64,000 bases of DNA from contig NZ_VIRV01000008.1 of NCBI RefSeq assembly GCF_019754295.1, forward strand, positions 43,205-107,204, in the 5' to 3' direction. Of the stretch, positions 45,002-53,961 are shown one piece after another. This stretch comes from Sellimonas caecigallum. Its GTDB lineage: Bacteria; Bacillota; Clostridia; Lachnospirales; Lachnospiraceae. A model generated the notes under the pieces. That model had not been told where the DNA came from and ran no database searches. It was given only the letters and a program-made list of their open reading frames with translations. The position numbers and the translations under genes are program-made. Position 1 is the stretch's first letter. Every line of letters begins with the position of its first letter.

Positions 45002-46153
45002 ATGGAACTGATAAAAGAGCTGCCGGAAGTATTTGAAGAATTTGCCGAACAGAGGCAGAAAGCATTTCTCGATATCAAAAAACTGAAAGATGCAGGGATC
45101 CCGATTGTCGGAGTATTTTGTACCTATTTCCCTCAGGAGATCGCGATGGCTATGGGAGCTGCGACTGTCAGCCTGTGCTCCACATCGGACGAGACGATTC
45201 CTGCAGCGGAAAAAGATCTGCCGAAGAATCTTTGCCCTCTGATCAAATCCAGCTATGGATTTGCATCCACCCAGAAATGCCCGTTCTTTTACTTTTCTGA
45301 TCTCGTAGTTGGGGAGACGACTTGTGACGGAAAGAAAAAAATGTATGAGTATCTGAAGCAGTTTAAAGATGTATTTACGATGGAGCTGCCGAATAGACAG
45401 ACGGAAGAGGGACTCCGCCTCTGGAAAAAGGAAATTGTGCGTTTTAAAGAGTATCTGGAAGAGAAATTCGATGTGACGATCACAGAAGAGCAGGTAAGGA
45501 ACGCGGTTCATATCCAGAATGAAGGCAGAAAAGCACTGAAACGTCTCTATGAGACAATGAAGCTTGATCCGGCGCCGATAACAGGAATGGAATTATTCAA
45601 AGTATTGTATGGAAGTACATTTAAGGTAGACCGTTCTGTAATTCCGGGCGAGGTAAATGAAATCGTAGACAAGATCGAGAAAGAATATGCAGAAGGAAAG
45701 ATGCAGGAGAGAAAGCCGCGTATCCTTGTGACAGGATGTCCGATCGGAGGAGCAACAGAGAAAGTGATCAAGGCTATCGAGGATAACGGTGGTATTGTTG
45801 TGACATATGAAAACTGTTCCGGTGCAAAATCTATTGATAAGCTGGTGGATGAAGATACGGACGATATCTATGAAGCGATCGCAAAAAGATATCTGAATAT
45901 CGGGTGCTCCATTATGACACCGAACCCGAATAGGCTTGAGCTTCTCGGAAGGCTGATAGATGAATATCAGGTGGACGGTGTCGTGGAGATGATCCTTCAG
46001 GCATGCCATACATACAATGTGGAGACGCTTGGAATCAGAAGATTCGTAAATGAAGAAAAAGGTAAACCGTATATCAGTGTCGAGACAGATTACTCACAGG
46101 GAGACATCGGACAGCTCAACACAAGAATCGCAGCTTTTATTGAAATGCTTTAA
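45002..46153 (+). CDS. Double-cubane-cluster anaerobic reductase / 2-hydroxyacyl-CoA dehydratase family
   Basis: A 383-residue protein of the family that includes YjiM, the D subunit of 2-hydroxyacyl-CoA dehydratases and the double-cubane cluster proteins. Conserved cysteines occur in GVFCTYFPQE, TQKCPFFYF, TGCPIGGATEK, ENCSGAK and QACHTYN. These proteins use an [8Fe-9S] cluster for demanding low-potential reductions and need an ATP-dependent activator (YjiL/HgdC type), which is not adjacent here. I start at 45002, after AGGAGG. It is a single gene with a strong terminator behind it. Confidence 0.85.
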   Translation: MELIKELPEVFEEFAEQRQKAFLDIKKLKDAGIPIVGVFCTYFPQEIAMAMGAATVSLCSTSDETIPAAEKDLPKNLCPLIKSSYGFASTQKCPFFYFSDLVVGETTCDGKKKMYEYLKQFKDVFTMELPNRQTEEGLRLWKKEIVRFKEYLEEKFDVTITEEQVRNAVHIQNEGRKALKRLYETMKLDPAPITGMELFKVLYGSTFKVDRSVIPGEVNEIVDKIEKEYAEGKMQERKPRILVTGCPIGGATEKVIKAIEDNGGIVVTYENCSGAKSIDKLVDEDTDDIYEAIAKRYLNIGCSIMTPNPNRLELLGRLIDEYQVDGVVEMILQACHTYNVETLGIRRFVNEEKGKPYISVETDYSQGDIGQLNTRIAAFIEML

Positions 46154-46174
46154 GCCTATATACAGGAAGAACGA

Positions 46175-46213
46175 AAAAGGATGAAATCCAGATCACGGAT
46201 TTCATCCTTTTAT
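46175..46213. terminator. Bidirectional terminator
   Basis: AAAAGGATGAAATCC (46175-46189) pairs perfectly with GGATTTCATCCTTTT (46197-46211) around AGATCAC. It serves the reductase gene and, in reverse, the PAP2 gene, whose stop codon lies in the stem. Confidence 0.92.
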
Positions 46214-46876
46214 TGGCTGACTTGAAAGATCAGCAGCTTTTCGGCTTTCTCTCATATAAACGACCGGATAAAGAATGGTGGCCATACATCCCGCCGCAAG
46301 CACATCAACTACGGAATGCTGTTTCAGGAACATAGTAGCCAGAATGATGAATATGCCAAGAGCCAGTGACCCATAGCGAATCCACTTTTTGCTGTAAAGC
46401 TGGCTGTTGTGACAGATGGCGACGCAGACTCCGATAGAATTAAACACGTGGATACTCGGAAGTACATTTGTCGGGGTATCGGTCTTGTACAGTGCTTTTA
46501 CCATATCGACAAAAATATTATCTCTGGCAAAATGTGTCGGGCGGAGATCCTGACCATTTGGAAAAATGGTTGATATGATAAGGAAAATGGTCATCCCCGT
46601 AAAAAGAAAAGCCGCCATCTTGTAAAAACCAGATGTATCGTACAAAAAGAACCACAAAAAGGTTACGGCAATGAAAGCAAACCATAAAAGATAAGGAATG
46701 ATGAAATATTCACAGAATGGAATATAGTCATCCAAAGCAGTATGGATCACATGGTAGTCTTTCGTCACATGCTTTTCAAGATAAAGAAACCATGGCATAT
46801 AAATAAGAATATAGGAAAGTACCCATATGTGTTTGTATCGATGTAAAAATTGTTTCCAGTTGTTCTTTGCAGTCAT
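46202..46876 (-). CDS. PAP2 family phosphatase, membrane protein
   Basis: A 224-residue protein with five to six membrane segments and the C-terminal PAP2 motifs LPSIHVFNS and FLKQHSVVDV, which carry the catalytic histidines. The first motif (K-x6-RP) is present in weak form as GQDLRPTHF. Such proteins dephosphorylate lipid phosphates, including undecaprenyl diphosphate, or take part in lipid transfer. I start at the ATG at 46876 with GAGGAG upstream. Thirty-three bases separate it from the gene before it. Confidence 0.87.
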   Translation of the reverse strand: MTAKNNWKQFLHRYKHIWVLSYILIYMPWFLYLEKHVTKDYHVIHTALDDYIPFCEYFIIPYLLWFAFIAVTFLWFFLYDTSGFYKMAAFLFTGMTIFLIISTIFPNGQDLRPTHFARDNIFVDMVKALYKTDTPTNVLPSIHVFNSIGVCVAICHNSQLYSKKWIRYGSLALGIFIILATMFLKQHSVVDVLAAGCMATILYPVVYMRESRKAADLSSQPIKG

Positions 46877-46909
46877 GTAAGTCTCCTCAATTACCATTGT
46901 AACTTTGTT

Positions 46910-48103
46910 TTAGTCAATGCTGATCGTTGTCTCAGCCTGTTTCCCGTCGGAGGCAAAAGACTCGGATACTTGCAGTGTGATATCTGATCTGTCGATCAGA
47001 CGAAAAGAGGTACAGACACGGACGCTGTCCCCTTTCTTGATTTCTTTGGATTCATTTTCCGTCAGCTTTTCATGCGGAACAAGCGTAGATTCCAAAGTAG
47101 TGCTGTCCTGCATTGCCTTGAAAGTAACTGCCACCGATGGCACGAGAGGTTCCTCCCCCTTGTTTGTAATAGTATAGTAGACAAGCAGGGAATCCATACC
47201 TTCGTAATCTTCCGCGATGTCTGTTTTTTCATAGATGGCAGTAAAATTGTCGGTCACAAGACGCAGCGTATTTTTAGAGCCAAATGTCTCTTTCACTACA
47301 AATTTTTGAGCTGCAAATACCCCACCGCCTGCGAGGGCAAGCAGGAGAACAAGGATCAGGATCCGCAGTGCGACGTGGATCTTCTTTGCACAGCAGAGGC
47401 AGAAGATCATGAAAACGCCGAAAGCTGCGGTTGCGTAGATCAATATTTTAACGATCAGAGAAGACCCTGGAAGGAATGCACTTCCGGCTGAACCTCCGAT
47501 AAAAAACAGCGCAGGAAGTAAAAAGGCTGTGATGCTGTTTTTGGCCTGCATGCCAAGAGTGATGATTCCGCCGATAAGCAGGCATACAGCAAGCAGCATA
47601 GAGGCGGTTCCGGTCAGATCCTGTGTATGAATAAATGTGACCACATTTCCAGAAGAAAAGGCAACATAGCCAAGGTAAACAGCTCCGAGGAGCGAAAGAA
47701 TACCTATGAGCAGGCGGAAACCGCGGCAGGACGCTTCTTCGTCATCAAAACTTCCAGGGCCTTCCGTATCGTTTTCTTCTTTTGGCAGTGGAGTGTGATC
47801 CTCTTTTATATTCAGCAATGCTTCGTAATTTTCCCGCATTTCTTTCTCGCGTTTTTGACGTATATGTTCCGGAGGAATGTTGGAGTAGACGGTTCCTCCT
47901 GGTTCCTTGTCCGCAATAGGTTGTTCCAATGTTTCCGGAATCTCCTGTTCGTCGGAGGATTCGTTATTTTTTGCGGAGGATTTTGCATATTCAAACCTTG
48001 CAAGGGTTTCCTGGCTAAATTTTTTTTTGCAGGAATCGCAAAGATAGTAGCCAGGCGTCTTCTTGCTTTCCCGTAGTTCACTGTTGCATTTTGGACACTT
48101 CAT
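46910..48103 (-). CDS. Zinc-ribbon membrane protein with DUF5067-like C-terminus
   Basis: A 397-residue protein of unknown role. From the ATG at 48103 (with AGGGGAG upstream) it opens with a zinc ribbon, Cys3, Cys6, Cys22 and Cys25, followed by an acidic disordered stretch to about residue 125, five membrane segments (about 130-275), and a C-terminal domain of about 115 residues outside the membrane that resembles DUF5067 beta-sandwich domains (YTITNKGEEPLVPSVAV). The cytoplasmic ribbon and external domain could make it a sensor or scaffold. That is inference. Confidence 0.7.
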   Translation of the reverse strand: MKCPKCNSELRESKKTPGYYLCDSCKKKFSQETLARFEYAKSSAKNNESSDEQEIPETLEQPIADKEPGGTVYSNIPPEHIRQKREKEMRENYEALLNIKEDHTPLPKEENDTEGPGSFDDEEASCRGFRLLIGILSLLGAVYLGYVAFSSGNVVTFIHTQDLTGTASMLLAVCLLIGGIITLGMQAKNSITAFLLPALFFIGGSAGSAFLPGSSLIVKILIYATAAFGVFMIFCLCCAKKIHVALRILILVLLLALAGGGVFAAQKFVVKETFGSKNTLRLVTDNFTAIYEKTDIAEDYEGMDSLLVYYTITNKGEEPLVPSVAVTFKAMQDSTTLESTLVPHEKLTENESKEIKKGDSVRVCTSFRLIDRSDITLQVSESFASDGKQAETTISID

Positions 48104-48283
48104 TTCTATTCTCCCCTTTTCATTCGTATGTCCTTTAAATGACGAAGTTTTGCTGCATGTTTTCGTCATATTAAGATGTGGGGGCAAAAGCAGCTGTAAC
48201 TGTCGTCATATTTTTTGCTCCTCATATCATCTTAACAGTATATCACATTTCCGTTAAAAGAAATGAAAGATTTTATGAATATT

Positions 48284-49201
48284 TCAAGATATTATGATTT
48301 TCAGCCTCTTTTTTTCCATAGAAACACAAAGATGTCGCTGGAGGAAGATTGGTTCTCCGTCGGTATGTACGGGAAGAGTACGGGTCGTGGTAATTTCTGC
48401 CGTCTTACAGCGAAACGTCCGAATTCCACGAAAACGTGTGTGGAGGCCTGCGAAGGCAAAAGGAAGGACAGACAGTAATCTTAAAGGAGAAAATCCGGAG
48501 ACTACAATAATGTCCAGATATCCATCATTCGGCTTTGCTGCCGGACAGAACTTCAGTCCTCCTCCTTCAAAAGGATGGTTCATGACGGTCACAAACCAAC
48601 CTTTTCGGAAAACCACGGGATTCTGTCTATCCAGCCGCAGGGTAATATCGGCGGGAATGGTAAGGAAAAGCCGGTGGAGTGCGATGAGAGAGTAGGTAAA
48701 TTTCCCAAGCCGGATTTTGTTAAGCCATATCTTGAAACGGGATACGACTGCCTCATGACAGATGCCGGCATCAAACCCGATGCCCGAGCTCACAGCAAAT
48801 CTTCGTTTTTTATTCTGGTAGGAAATACAGCCCACATCCATGTAGGAGTAGTCAGAAGGAGAAAGGATGATTTCAAGTGCCTTGAGCGGATCGGAGGGAA
48901 TCTTAAAACTCCTTGCAAAGTCATTGCTGGAACCAGTAGGAATATATCCGAGCGTGACTTTGGAGAGATCCCGGATTCCGTTTATCACTTCATTGACAGT
49001 TCCATCTCCGCCGAGGACGACAAGGGTATGGTAAGTGTGATCAGAAGTAAGCTTTTCGGTATACTCCCAGGCATGTTTCTGATATTGCGTAAAGAAAACA
49101 GTATAGTCAATCTTGCGTTTTTGGAGCTCCGGTTCGATTTGCGCCCAAAGGGAGAGACCTAGACCAGAGCGGGAGTTTGGGTTGACGATGAAATGGTACA
49201 T
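48284..49201 (-). CDS. Diacylglycerol kinase family lipid kinase
   Basis: A 305-residue soluble lipid kinase of the DgkB/YegS type. The ATP-binding motif is VVLGGDGTVNEVINGI around residue 63-78 and the following GYIPTGSSNDFARS. These enzymes phosphorylate diacylglycerol, ceramide or related lipids, using ATP and magnesium. It starts at 49201 after AAGGAGA. The gene stands alone between two others in the same direction, and the upstream hairpin at 49248-49280 separates it from the hydrogenase. Confidence 0.9.
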   Translation of the reverse strand: MYHFIVNPNSRSGLGLSLWAQIEPELQKRKIDYTVFFTQYQKHAWEYTEKLTSDHTYHTLVVLGGDGTVNEVINGIRDLSKVTLGYIPTGSSNDFARSFKIPSDPLKALEIILSPSDYSYMDVGCISYQNKKRRFAVSSGIGFDAGICHEAVVSRFKIWLNKIRLGKFTYSLIALHRLFLTIPADITLRLDRQNPVVFRKGWFVTVMNHPFEGGGLKFCPAAKPNDGYLDIIVVSGFSPLRLLSVLPFAFAGLHTRFRGIRTFRCKTAEITTTRTLPVHTDGEPIFLQRHLCVSMEKKRLKIIIS

Positions 49202-49247
49202 AATCCGATCTCCTTTGTTGGTTTCTATCCATCATTATATGAAAAAA

Positions 49248-49280
49248 GGAGCCGGATATCAAGATTCGATATCCGGCTCC
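49248..49280 (-). terminator. Terminator of the hydrogenase operon
   Basis: GGAGCCGGATATC (49248-49260) pairs perfectly with GATATCCGGCTCC (49268-49280) around a 7-base loop; on the complement strand a T run follows. Confidence 0.92.
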
Positions 49281-49291
49281 AAAGAGGAAAA

Positions 49292-51031
49292 TTATCTGTC
49301 TTGTTTTGGCATTTCCCAAGCATTGTGATCTGTATGGAGGAGCATGTGGGCTTTGTGTGAGAGCGGACGCTCCATGTAATCCGCATACAGTTTCAATACG
49401 TCTTGATTTTCATGGGAGAACCGAAGCGGCATATTTCTGTCCAGGAAGTACAGATTCTGTCCGCGTTCGTAAGCCAGCTCTTCTCCATCGTGGATGATCT
49501 GGCCTCCGCCTCCGACACATCCGCCAGGGCAAGCCATGACTTCTACAAAGTCATAATGCACTTCTCCGCGTTCGATCTGGGAGATGAGCCGTCTTGTATT
49601 TCCAAGGCCACTTACAACAGCCGCTTTTACGACAGCATCGCCAATCTGGATCTCAGCGGATTTCACGCCTTTTCCGTCGTTTCGGACTGCCTGGAATGCA
49701 TTTGGATCCGGATTTTTTCCGGTTACCAGATAGTAGGCGGAACGAAGTGCAGCCTCCATTACCCCGCCTGTTACGCCGAAAATAACTCCGGCTCCGGTGT
49801 ATTCTTTCATCAGACGGTCAAATTCGCGGTCTTCCAATGAAGATGCCGGGATATGTGCAGAGCGGATCATACGGGTCAGTTCCCTTGTTGTAAGCACCAC
49901 ATCTGTGTCGTGACCGGCATATTCTTCATAGAACAGCTCCATATTGCTTTCGCCTTTTTTGGCCACACAAGGCATGATAGATACCGTGAAAATATTTTCC
50001 GGATCCACACCGATAGACTCTGCGAAATAAGTCTTCATGACAGCGCCAAACATCTGCTGAGGTGATTTGGCGGTCGAAAGCTGAGGCACAAGGTGCGGAT
50101 ACTGGGATTTGATAAAACGGATCCAGCCCGGGCAGCAGGAAGTAAACATCGGGCGTACCTTTGTCTCGCCCTTTGTAAAGCGTTCCAAAAATTCGTTTCC
50201 TTCCTCCATGATGGTAAGGTCGGCGGAAAAGCTTGTGTCAAACACATAGTCCACACCAAGTCTGTGGAGTGCGTCTGCGATTTTTCCAACCGTGGCTTCT
50301 TCCCTGGAAAGACCAAGTGCCTCGCCCCATGCGGTACGGACTGCCGGAGCGATCTGCGCTACCGTCACTTTTTTCTTGTCTGCGATGGCTTCCCAGACTT
50401 TTTCTGTATCGTCCCGTTCACGCAGGGCGCCTACCGGACAGTGAGTAATACACTGGCCACAGAGAGAGCAGTCGGACTGTTCGATCTTGCGTCCTCTGGA
50501 GACATTGACGGTGGAGCGTGCCCCTGTTCCCTCGAGATCCCAGATATTCAGACTCTGTACTTTGTCACAGATCTGGATGCAGCGCATACATTTGATACAT
50601 TTTGCGGAATCCCGGATCAGCGGGAAATCTTTATTCCAAGGCTGGCGTTCAAGCCGTTCCTGGAACGGAAGTTCAAGGATATTCAGATCATTGGCGATTT
50701 TCTGAAGAGAACAGTTTCCGCTTCTCACACACGTCGCACATTTGCAGTCGTGCTGGGAGAGGATGAGCTGTACTGTGTTTCTTCTGTCAGCACGCACTTT
50801 CGGACTGTTTGTATAGAGGACCATACCTTCCTGCACCGTATTGTTGCAGGATGTTATGAGCTTTTCTTTGCCCTCCATTTCCACCACGCAGACACGGCAG
50901 GCAGCAATCTCGTTGATCCCTTTCAGATAACATAATTTAGGAATGGCGATCCCGTTTTGGGATGCCGCCTCCATGATCGTCGTACCTTCCGGCACGGAAA
51001 TTGGTTTATTGTCAATTGTAAGATTTACCAT
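49292..51031 (-). CDS. hydA: [FeFe] hydrogenase, large catalytic subunit
   Basis: A 579-residue [FeFe] hydrogenase that makes or takes up H2. From the N-terminus: a plant-type [2Fe-2S] domain (CYLKGINEIAACRVC), a His-Cys3 [4Fe-4S] motif (HDCKCATCVRSGNC), a bacterial two-[4Fe-4S] ferredoxin domain (CIKCMRCIQIC and CSLCGQCITHC), and the H-cluster domain with its three motifs TSCCPGW, MPCVAKKGE and MACPGGCVGGGG. This layout is that of multimeric NAD(P)-linked enzymes (group A3/A4). The upstream gene, overlapping by seven bases, should supply the pyridine nucleotide site. HydE, HydF and HydG are not in the window. Confidence 0.95.
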   Translation of the reverse strand: MVNLTIDNKPISVPEGTTIMEAASQNGIAIPKLCYLKGINEIAACRVCVVEMEGKEKLITSCNNTVQEGMVLYTNSPKVRADRRNTVQLILSQHDCKCATCVRSGNCSLQKIANDLNILELPFQERLERQPWNKDFPLIRDSAKCIKCMRCIQICDKVQSLNIWDLEGTGARSTVNVSRGRKIEQSDCSLCGQCITHCPVGALRERDDTEKVWEAIADKKKVTVAQIAPAVRTAWGEALGLSREEATVGKIADALHRLGVDYVFDTSFSADLTIMEEGNEFLERFTKGETKVRPMFTSCCPGWIRFIKSQYPHLVPQLSTAKSPQQMFGAVMKTYFAESIGVDPENIFTVSIMPCVAKKGESNMELFYEEYAGHDTDVVLTTRELTRMIRSAHIPASSLEDREFDRLMKEYTGAGVIFGVTGGVMEAALRSAYYLVTGKNPDPNAFQAVRNDGKGVKSAEIQIGDAVVKAAVVSGLGNTRRLISQIERGEVHYDFVEVMACPGGCVGGGGQIIHDGEELAYERGQNLYFLDRNMPLRFSHENQDVLKLYADYMERPLSHKAHMLLHTDHNAWEMPKQDR

Positions 51032-52857
51032 ACTTTTTCGCGACCTCCTTTAAATATTCCAAAACCAAAGTGGTCGCAGCGCAGACAGCGGTTTGCTTCC
51101 TGCTTTGCTTCCGGGCATGTCATACAGTTTTCGATACCATCAAAATCGTGGATTCGTTCACATGCCTCGCGTTCAGTAAGCTCGACACGTCCGCAAGGCA
51201 TACGGTCATCCAGATTCGGTTCCGGAATCTCCACATCACATGCGATTTCATGGTGGAATCCAAGATATTCATCAATATTGGCGGCTACAACTTTGGCAGC
51301 AGCAATCGCACGGATCACAGTAGCAGGACCTGTCGCACAGTCTCCGCCTGCAAATACGCCTGGAATGTTGTTGAATCCTCCGAATTTTTCGGCCATGATC
51401 TTGCCGCGCTCTACAGGAACGCCGGCCTTTTCAAAATGCTCTGTTTCGATATTCTGCCCAATGGCAACGATCAGCGTAGTACATGGAACAAATTCATCCG
51501 GGAGTCCAGATGGTTTTACGCTGGCACGCCCGCCTTTGATGCTGCTGATCATCTGAGGAGTGACATAGATTCCTTTAATATGTCCGTTTTCGTCTGTCTC
51601 AATGCGGGATGGCGCTCTCAGAGTGCGGATTTCCACACCTTCGGCTGCTGCGCCCTCAATTTCTGCCGGAAGAGCTGTCATATCAGCGACGCGCCGACGG
51701 TACAGAATGCTTACCTTTTTTGCACCAAGGCGGATAGCAGAACGAACTGCATCCATGGATACATTTCCGCCGCCGATGATGGCCACTTCCTGACCCGTCA
51801 GATCAGGGTTGATTCCTTTTCCGACATCTCTCAGGAAATGGACAGCGGACATGACACCATCTGCATCTTCGCCTTCGATGCCGAGTTTTTTGTCTGTGCT
51901 TGCACCGATAGTGATCAGCACAGCGTCATACTGTGCGCGCAGTTCCTGGATCGTGATGTCTTTTCCGATGCGGAGGCCGTATTTAACTTCCACTCCGGTG
52001 GCGAGAATTGCCTCGATATCCTGGTCGAGACGTTCTTTCGGAAGACGGTAATTTGGGATACCATAACGAAGCATACCGCCAAGTCCAGGCAGCATCTCGT
52101 ATACGGTTACCTGATGACCCATCAGCTGCAGGTAATATGCTGCACTCAGACCGCCCGGACCGCCGCCTACAACGGCAACTTTTTTTCCGGTAGACGGCGC
52201 GCAAGGCGGAGGAGGTACTTTCCCCGCATAGTCGGCTGCCATACGTTTTAATCCGCGGATATTGACAGCGTCATCTACCATATTGCGGCGGCATCTGGCC
52301 TCGCAAGGATGTTCGCAGATAAATCCGCATGTTGTCGGGAATGGGTTATCCTTTCGGATCAGGCGGATGGCATCCGCATACCTTCCCTCGCGTACAAGGG
52401 CGATATATCCCGGGATATCTACGTGTGCAGGACACAGAGCGACACAAGGAACAGGCTGGTTATATGTACAGGTACAACGTCCGTTTTTGATATGTTCCTC
52501 ATAATCTTCCCGATATCCGATCAATCCCTTATACACCATATTAGCGGCTTCGTATCCAATAGCGCAGTCGGCCGTTTCCATAATAGATAAGGCAGTGCGT
52601 TCCATCAGATCCAGAGTTTCCATTGTCGCCTTTCCGTTGAGAACATCTGTAATAAGATGTTTTAACTGAAGCAGGCCAATACGGCATGGCACACATTTTC
52701 CGCATGTCTGTGCATGACAAAGTTCAAGAAATGCCCGTGAAATATCAACAGGGCAAAGTCCCGGCGGGCTTGCTTCAATTCTACGCTCCAAGTCTTTGTA
52801 AAGCCCCTCGACGACCAGCTGAGCCTTGCTTGGGGTAGGAAGTTCAAGTCTGCTCAT
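51025..52857 (-). CDS. NuoF-type Fe-S segment fused to a GltD/NfnB-like flavoprotein
   Basis: A 610-residue partner of the hydrogenase. Residues 1-110 match the C-terminal [4Fe-4S] part of NuoF/HydB (CGKCVPCRIG) but the usual NuoF flavin and NADH domain is missing. A Cys-rich ferredoxin-like segment follows (CTCTYN, CVALCPAHVD, TTCGFICEHPCEARCRR), then a glutamate-synthase-beta type flavoprotein with two dinucleotide sites, VAVVGGGPGGLSAAYYL near residue 230 and VAIIGGGNVSMDAVRS. The C-terminal tail has more cysteines (CMTCPEAK, CLRCDHFG). This suggests electrons pass between NAD(P)H, FAD and HydA. AGGTGAAAAG precedes the start; it is the first gene of the pair. Confidence 0.9.
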   Translation of the reverse strand: MSRLELPTPSKAQLVVEGLYKDLERRIEASPPGLCPVDISRAFLELCHAQTCGKCVPCRIGLLQLKHLITDVLNGKATMETLDLMERTALSIMETADCAIGYEAANMVYKGLIGYREDYEEHIKNGRCTCTYNQPVPCVALCPAHVDIPGYIALVREGRYADAIRLIRKDNPFPTTCGFICEHPCEARCRRNMVDDAVNIRGLKRMAADYAGKVPPPPCAPSTGKKVAVVGGGPGGLSAAYYLQLMGHQVTVYEMLPGLGGMLRYGIPNYRLPKERLDQDIEAILATGVEVKYGLRIGKDITIQELRAQYDAVLITIGASTDKKLGIEGEDADGVMSAVHFLRDVGKGINPDLTGQEVAIIGGGNVSMDAVRSAIRLGAKKVSILYRRRVADMTALPAEIEGAAAEGVEIRTLRAPSRIETDENGHIKGIYVTPQMISSIKGGRASVKPSGLPDEFVPCTTLIVAIGQNIETEHFEKAGVPVERGKIMAEKFGGFNNIPGVFAGGDCATGPATVIRAIAAAKVVAANIDEYLGFHHEIACDVEIPEPNLDDRMPCGRVELTEREACERIHDFDGIENCMTCPEAKQEANRCLRCDHFGFGIFKGGREKVW

Positions 52858-52902
52858 ATTCTTTTCACCTCACAAATGAATTTACGAACTCGTAGTAAAC
52901 TA

Positions 52903-52931
52903 ATTGTAACGCATTCGGACACAATACACAA
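52903..52931 (-). promoter_or_regulatory. Possible promoter of the hydrogenase operon
   Basis: On the complement strand, TTGTGT (52931-52926) and TACAAT (52908-52903) are 17 bases apart. In the remaining 345-base gap 52858-53202 I see AT-rich sequence, then the terminator below, and no gene. Confidence 0.5.
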
Positions 52932-53146
52932 CAAAAGTTAAAAAATAAACGATGAAATTGTCGAGTATGTATAAAGGGGTGGGCAAAAAAACAAGTAGAA
53001 AAAGATTCAAATACATAGAAAATAATGATAAGTAAAATGATATATCACGATTACTGATTTGCAGAAAGAAGAGAGAAGAGATATAATAAAAACACAAAAG
53101 GCAGCGAGCTGTCAATAATAGACAAAAACCTTCTAAAATGCAAAAG

Positions 53147-53178
53147 CCTTTCAGCGTTCGCTCACTGAAAGGTTTTTT
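53147..53178. terminator. Terminator after the TetR gene
   Basis: CCTTTCAG (53147-53154) pairs with CTGAAAGG (53165-53172), followed by TTTTTT on the plus strand and preceded by AAAAG, giving T residues on the other strand. Confidence 0.8.
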
Positions 53179-53202
53179 CATGTCTTCATTAATTAAGATA
53201 TA

Positions 53203-53817
53203 TTATTGGATGACACTGTCCAGGTATTTTCCAAGAGAACGCTCCATATTTCCGGCAAAATCTGTTTTTCCGTTTCTTAAACACCATTCAAACACATTTC
53301 CGATGACAAGCATACGGATATCGGTCGAGATTTCTTCCAGTGTAAGAGAGATCTTTATTGTTCCAGCTTTTAATGCTTTTTCGAGGTAAGTAGTTACGGT
53401 TACGATCGGATAAGGGCGTTTTGTACGGCTTACCGGATTCAGAGCCTGGTTTTTTGGAGTGTAGTAGTTCGCCATAAATGGGACCCCGAGCTCTTCACAG
53501 TATTTAACATAGTTGAGATAAACAAGAATCACGGTGCGTTTTGCATCATCTGCATTTTGGGGTATTTCAGAATAATCAGTGGAAACAGAAGGCTGCTCTT
53601 CTATATAGTAAGAAAGAAGATCGTCTTTCGTTTTAAAATGATGGTAAAAACTTCCATTTGAGACACCGGCTTCTTCGCAGATATTTTTGATGGAAAGTGC
53701 ATCATATCCTTTTTTTTTCAAAATTTCTTTTGCAGCGCGGAAAATACGTTCTTTCGTTTCCTGAGACTTTTGCTGTTGTTTGGACAGTTTCTGCTGTGTG
53801 TGTTCAGACATTTCCAT
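53203..53817 (-). CDS. TetR/AcrR family regulator
   Basis: A 204-residue repressor. The helix-turn-helix is typical: TKERIFRAAKEILKKKGYDAL then SIKNICEEAGVSNGSFYHHF. The C-terminal ligand domain gives no substrate. The first ATG (53817) lies four bases after GGAGG and the next (53811) at ten, so the start is uncertain by two codons. It diverges from tex; the intergenic region contains a perfect dyad that could be its operator. Confidence 0.88.
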   Translation of the reverse strand: MEMSEHTQQKLSKQQQKSQETKERIFRAAKEILKKKGYDALSIKNICEEAGVSNGSFYHHFKTKDDLLSYYIEEQPSVSTDYSEIPQNADDAKRTVILVYLNYVKYCEELGVPFMANYYTPKNQALNPVSRTKRPYPIVTVTTYLEKALKAGTIKISLTLEEISTDIRMLVIGNVFEWCLRNGKTDFAGNMERSLGKYLDSVIQ

Positions 53818-53837
53818 ACACCCTCCTTTTTCAAAAA

Positions 53838-53866
53838 ACTATAACACAGAAAAACAAGGATTTCAA
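53838..53866 (-). promoter_or_regulatory. Promoter of the TetR gene
   Basis: On the complement strand, TTGAAA (53866-53861) and TATAGT (53843-53838) are 17 bases apart. Confidence 0.7.
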
Positions 53867-53868
53867 GA

Positions 53869-53892
53869 AAAAACAGAGCAAACTCTGTTTTT
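53869..53892. promoter_or_regulatory. Perfect dyad between the TetR gene and tex
   Basis: AAAAACAGAG (53869-53878) and CTCTGTTTTT (53883-53892) form a perfect inverted repeat around CAAA, between the two divergent -35 boxes. It may be the TetR operator. As RNA it would also look like a short terminator stem. Confidence 0.55.
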
Positions 53893-53898
53893 CGTTGA

Positions 53899-53927
53899 TT
53901 GCACGGATACTGCCTATCGATTATAAT
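53899..53927 (+). promoter_or_regulatory. Promoter of tex
   Basis: TTGCAC (53899-53904) and TATAAT (53922-53927) with 17-base spacing. Confidence 0.65.
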
Positions 53928-53961
53928 AAGACAAGAAGTTACCGAGGAAAGGAAATGCAAG

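Noticed and set aside
48294..49162. Plus-strand frames opposite the lipid kinase
   Set aside because: They are reverse shadows of a gene with clear kinase motifs.
52900..53181. Hydrophobic 93-codon complement frame
   Set aside because: It starts inside a terminator stem, has no binding site and is Phe/Leu/Tyr-rich from AT-rich sequence.
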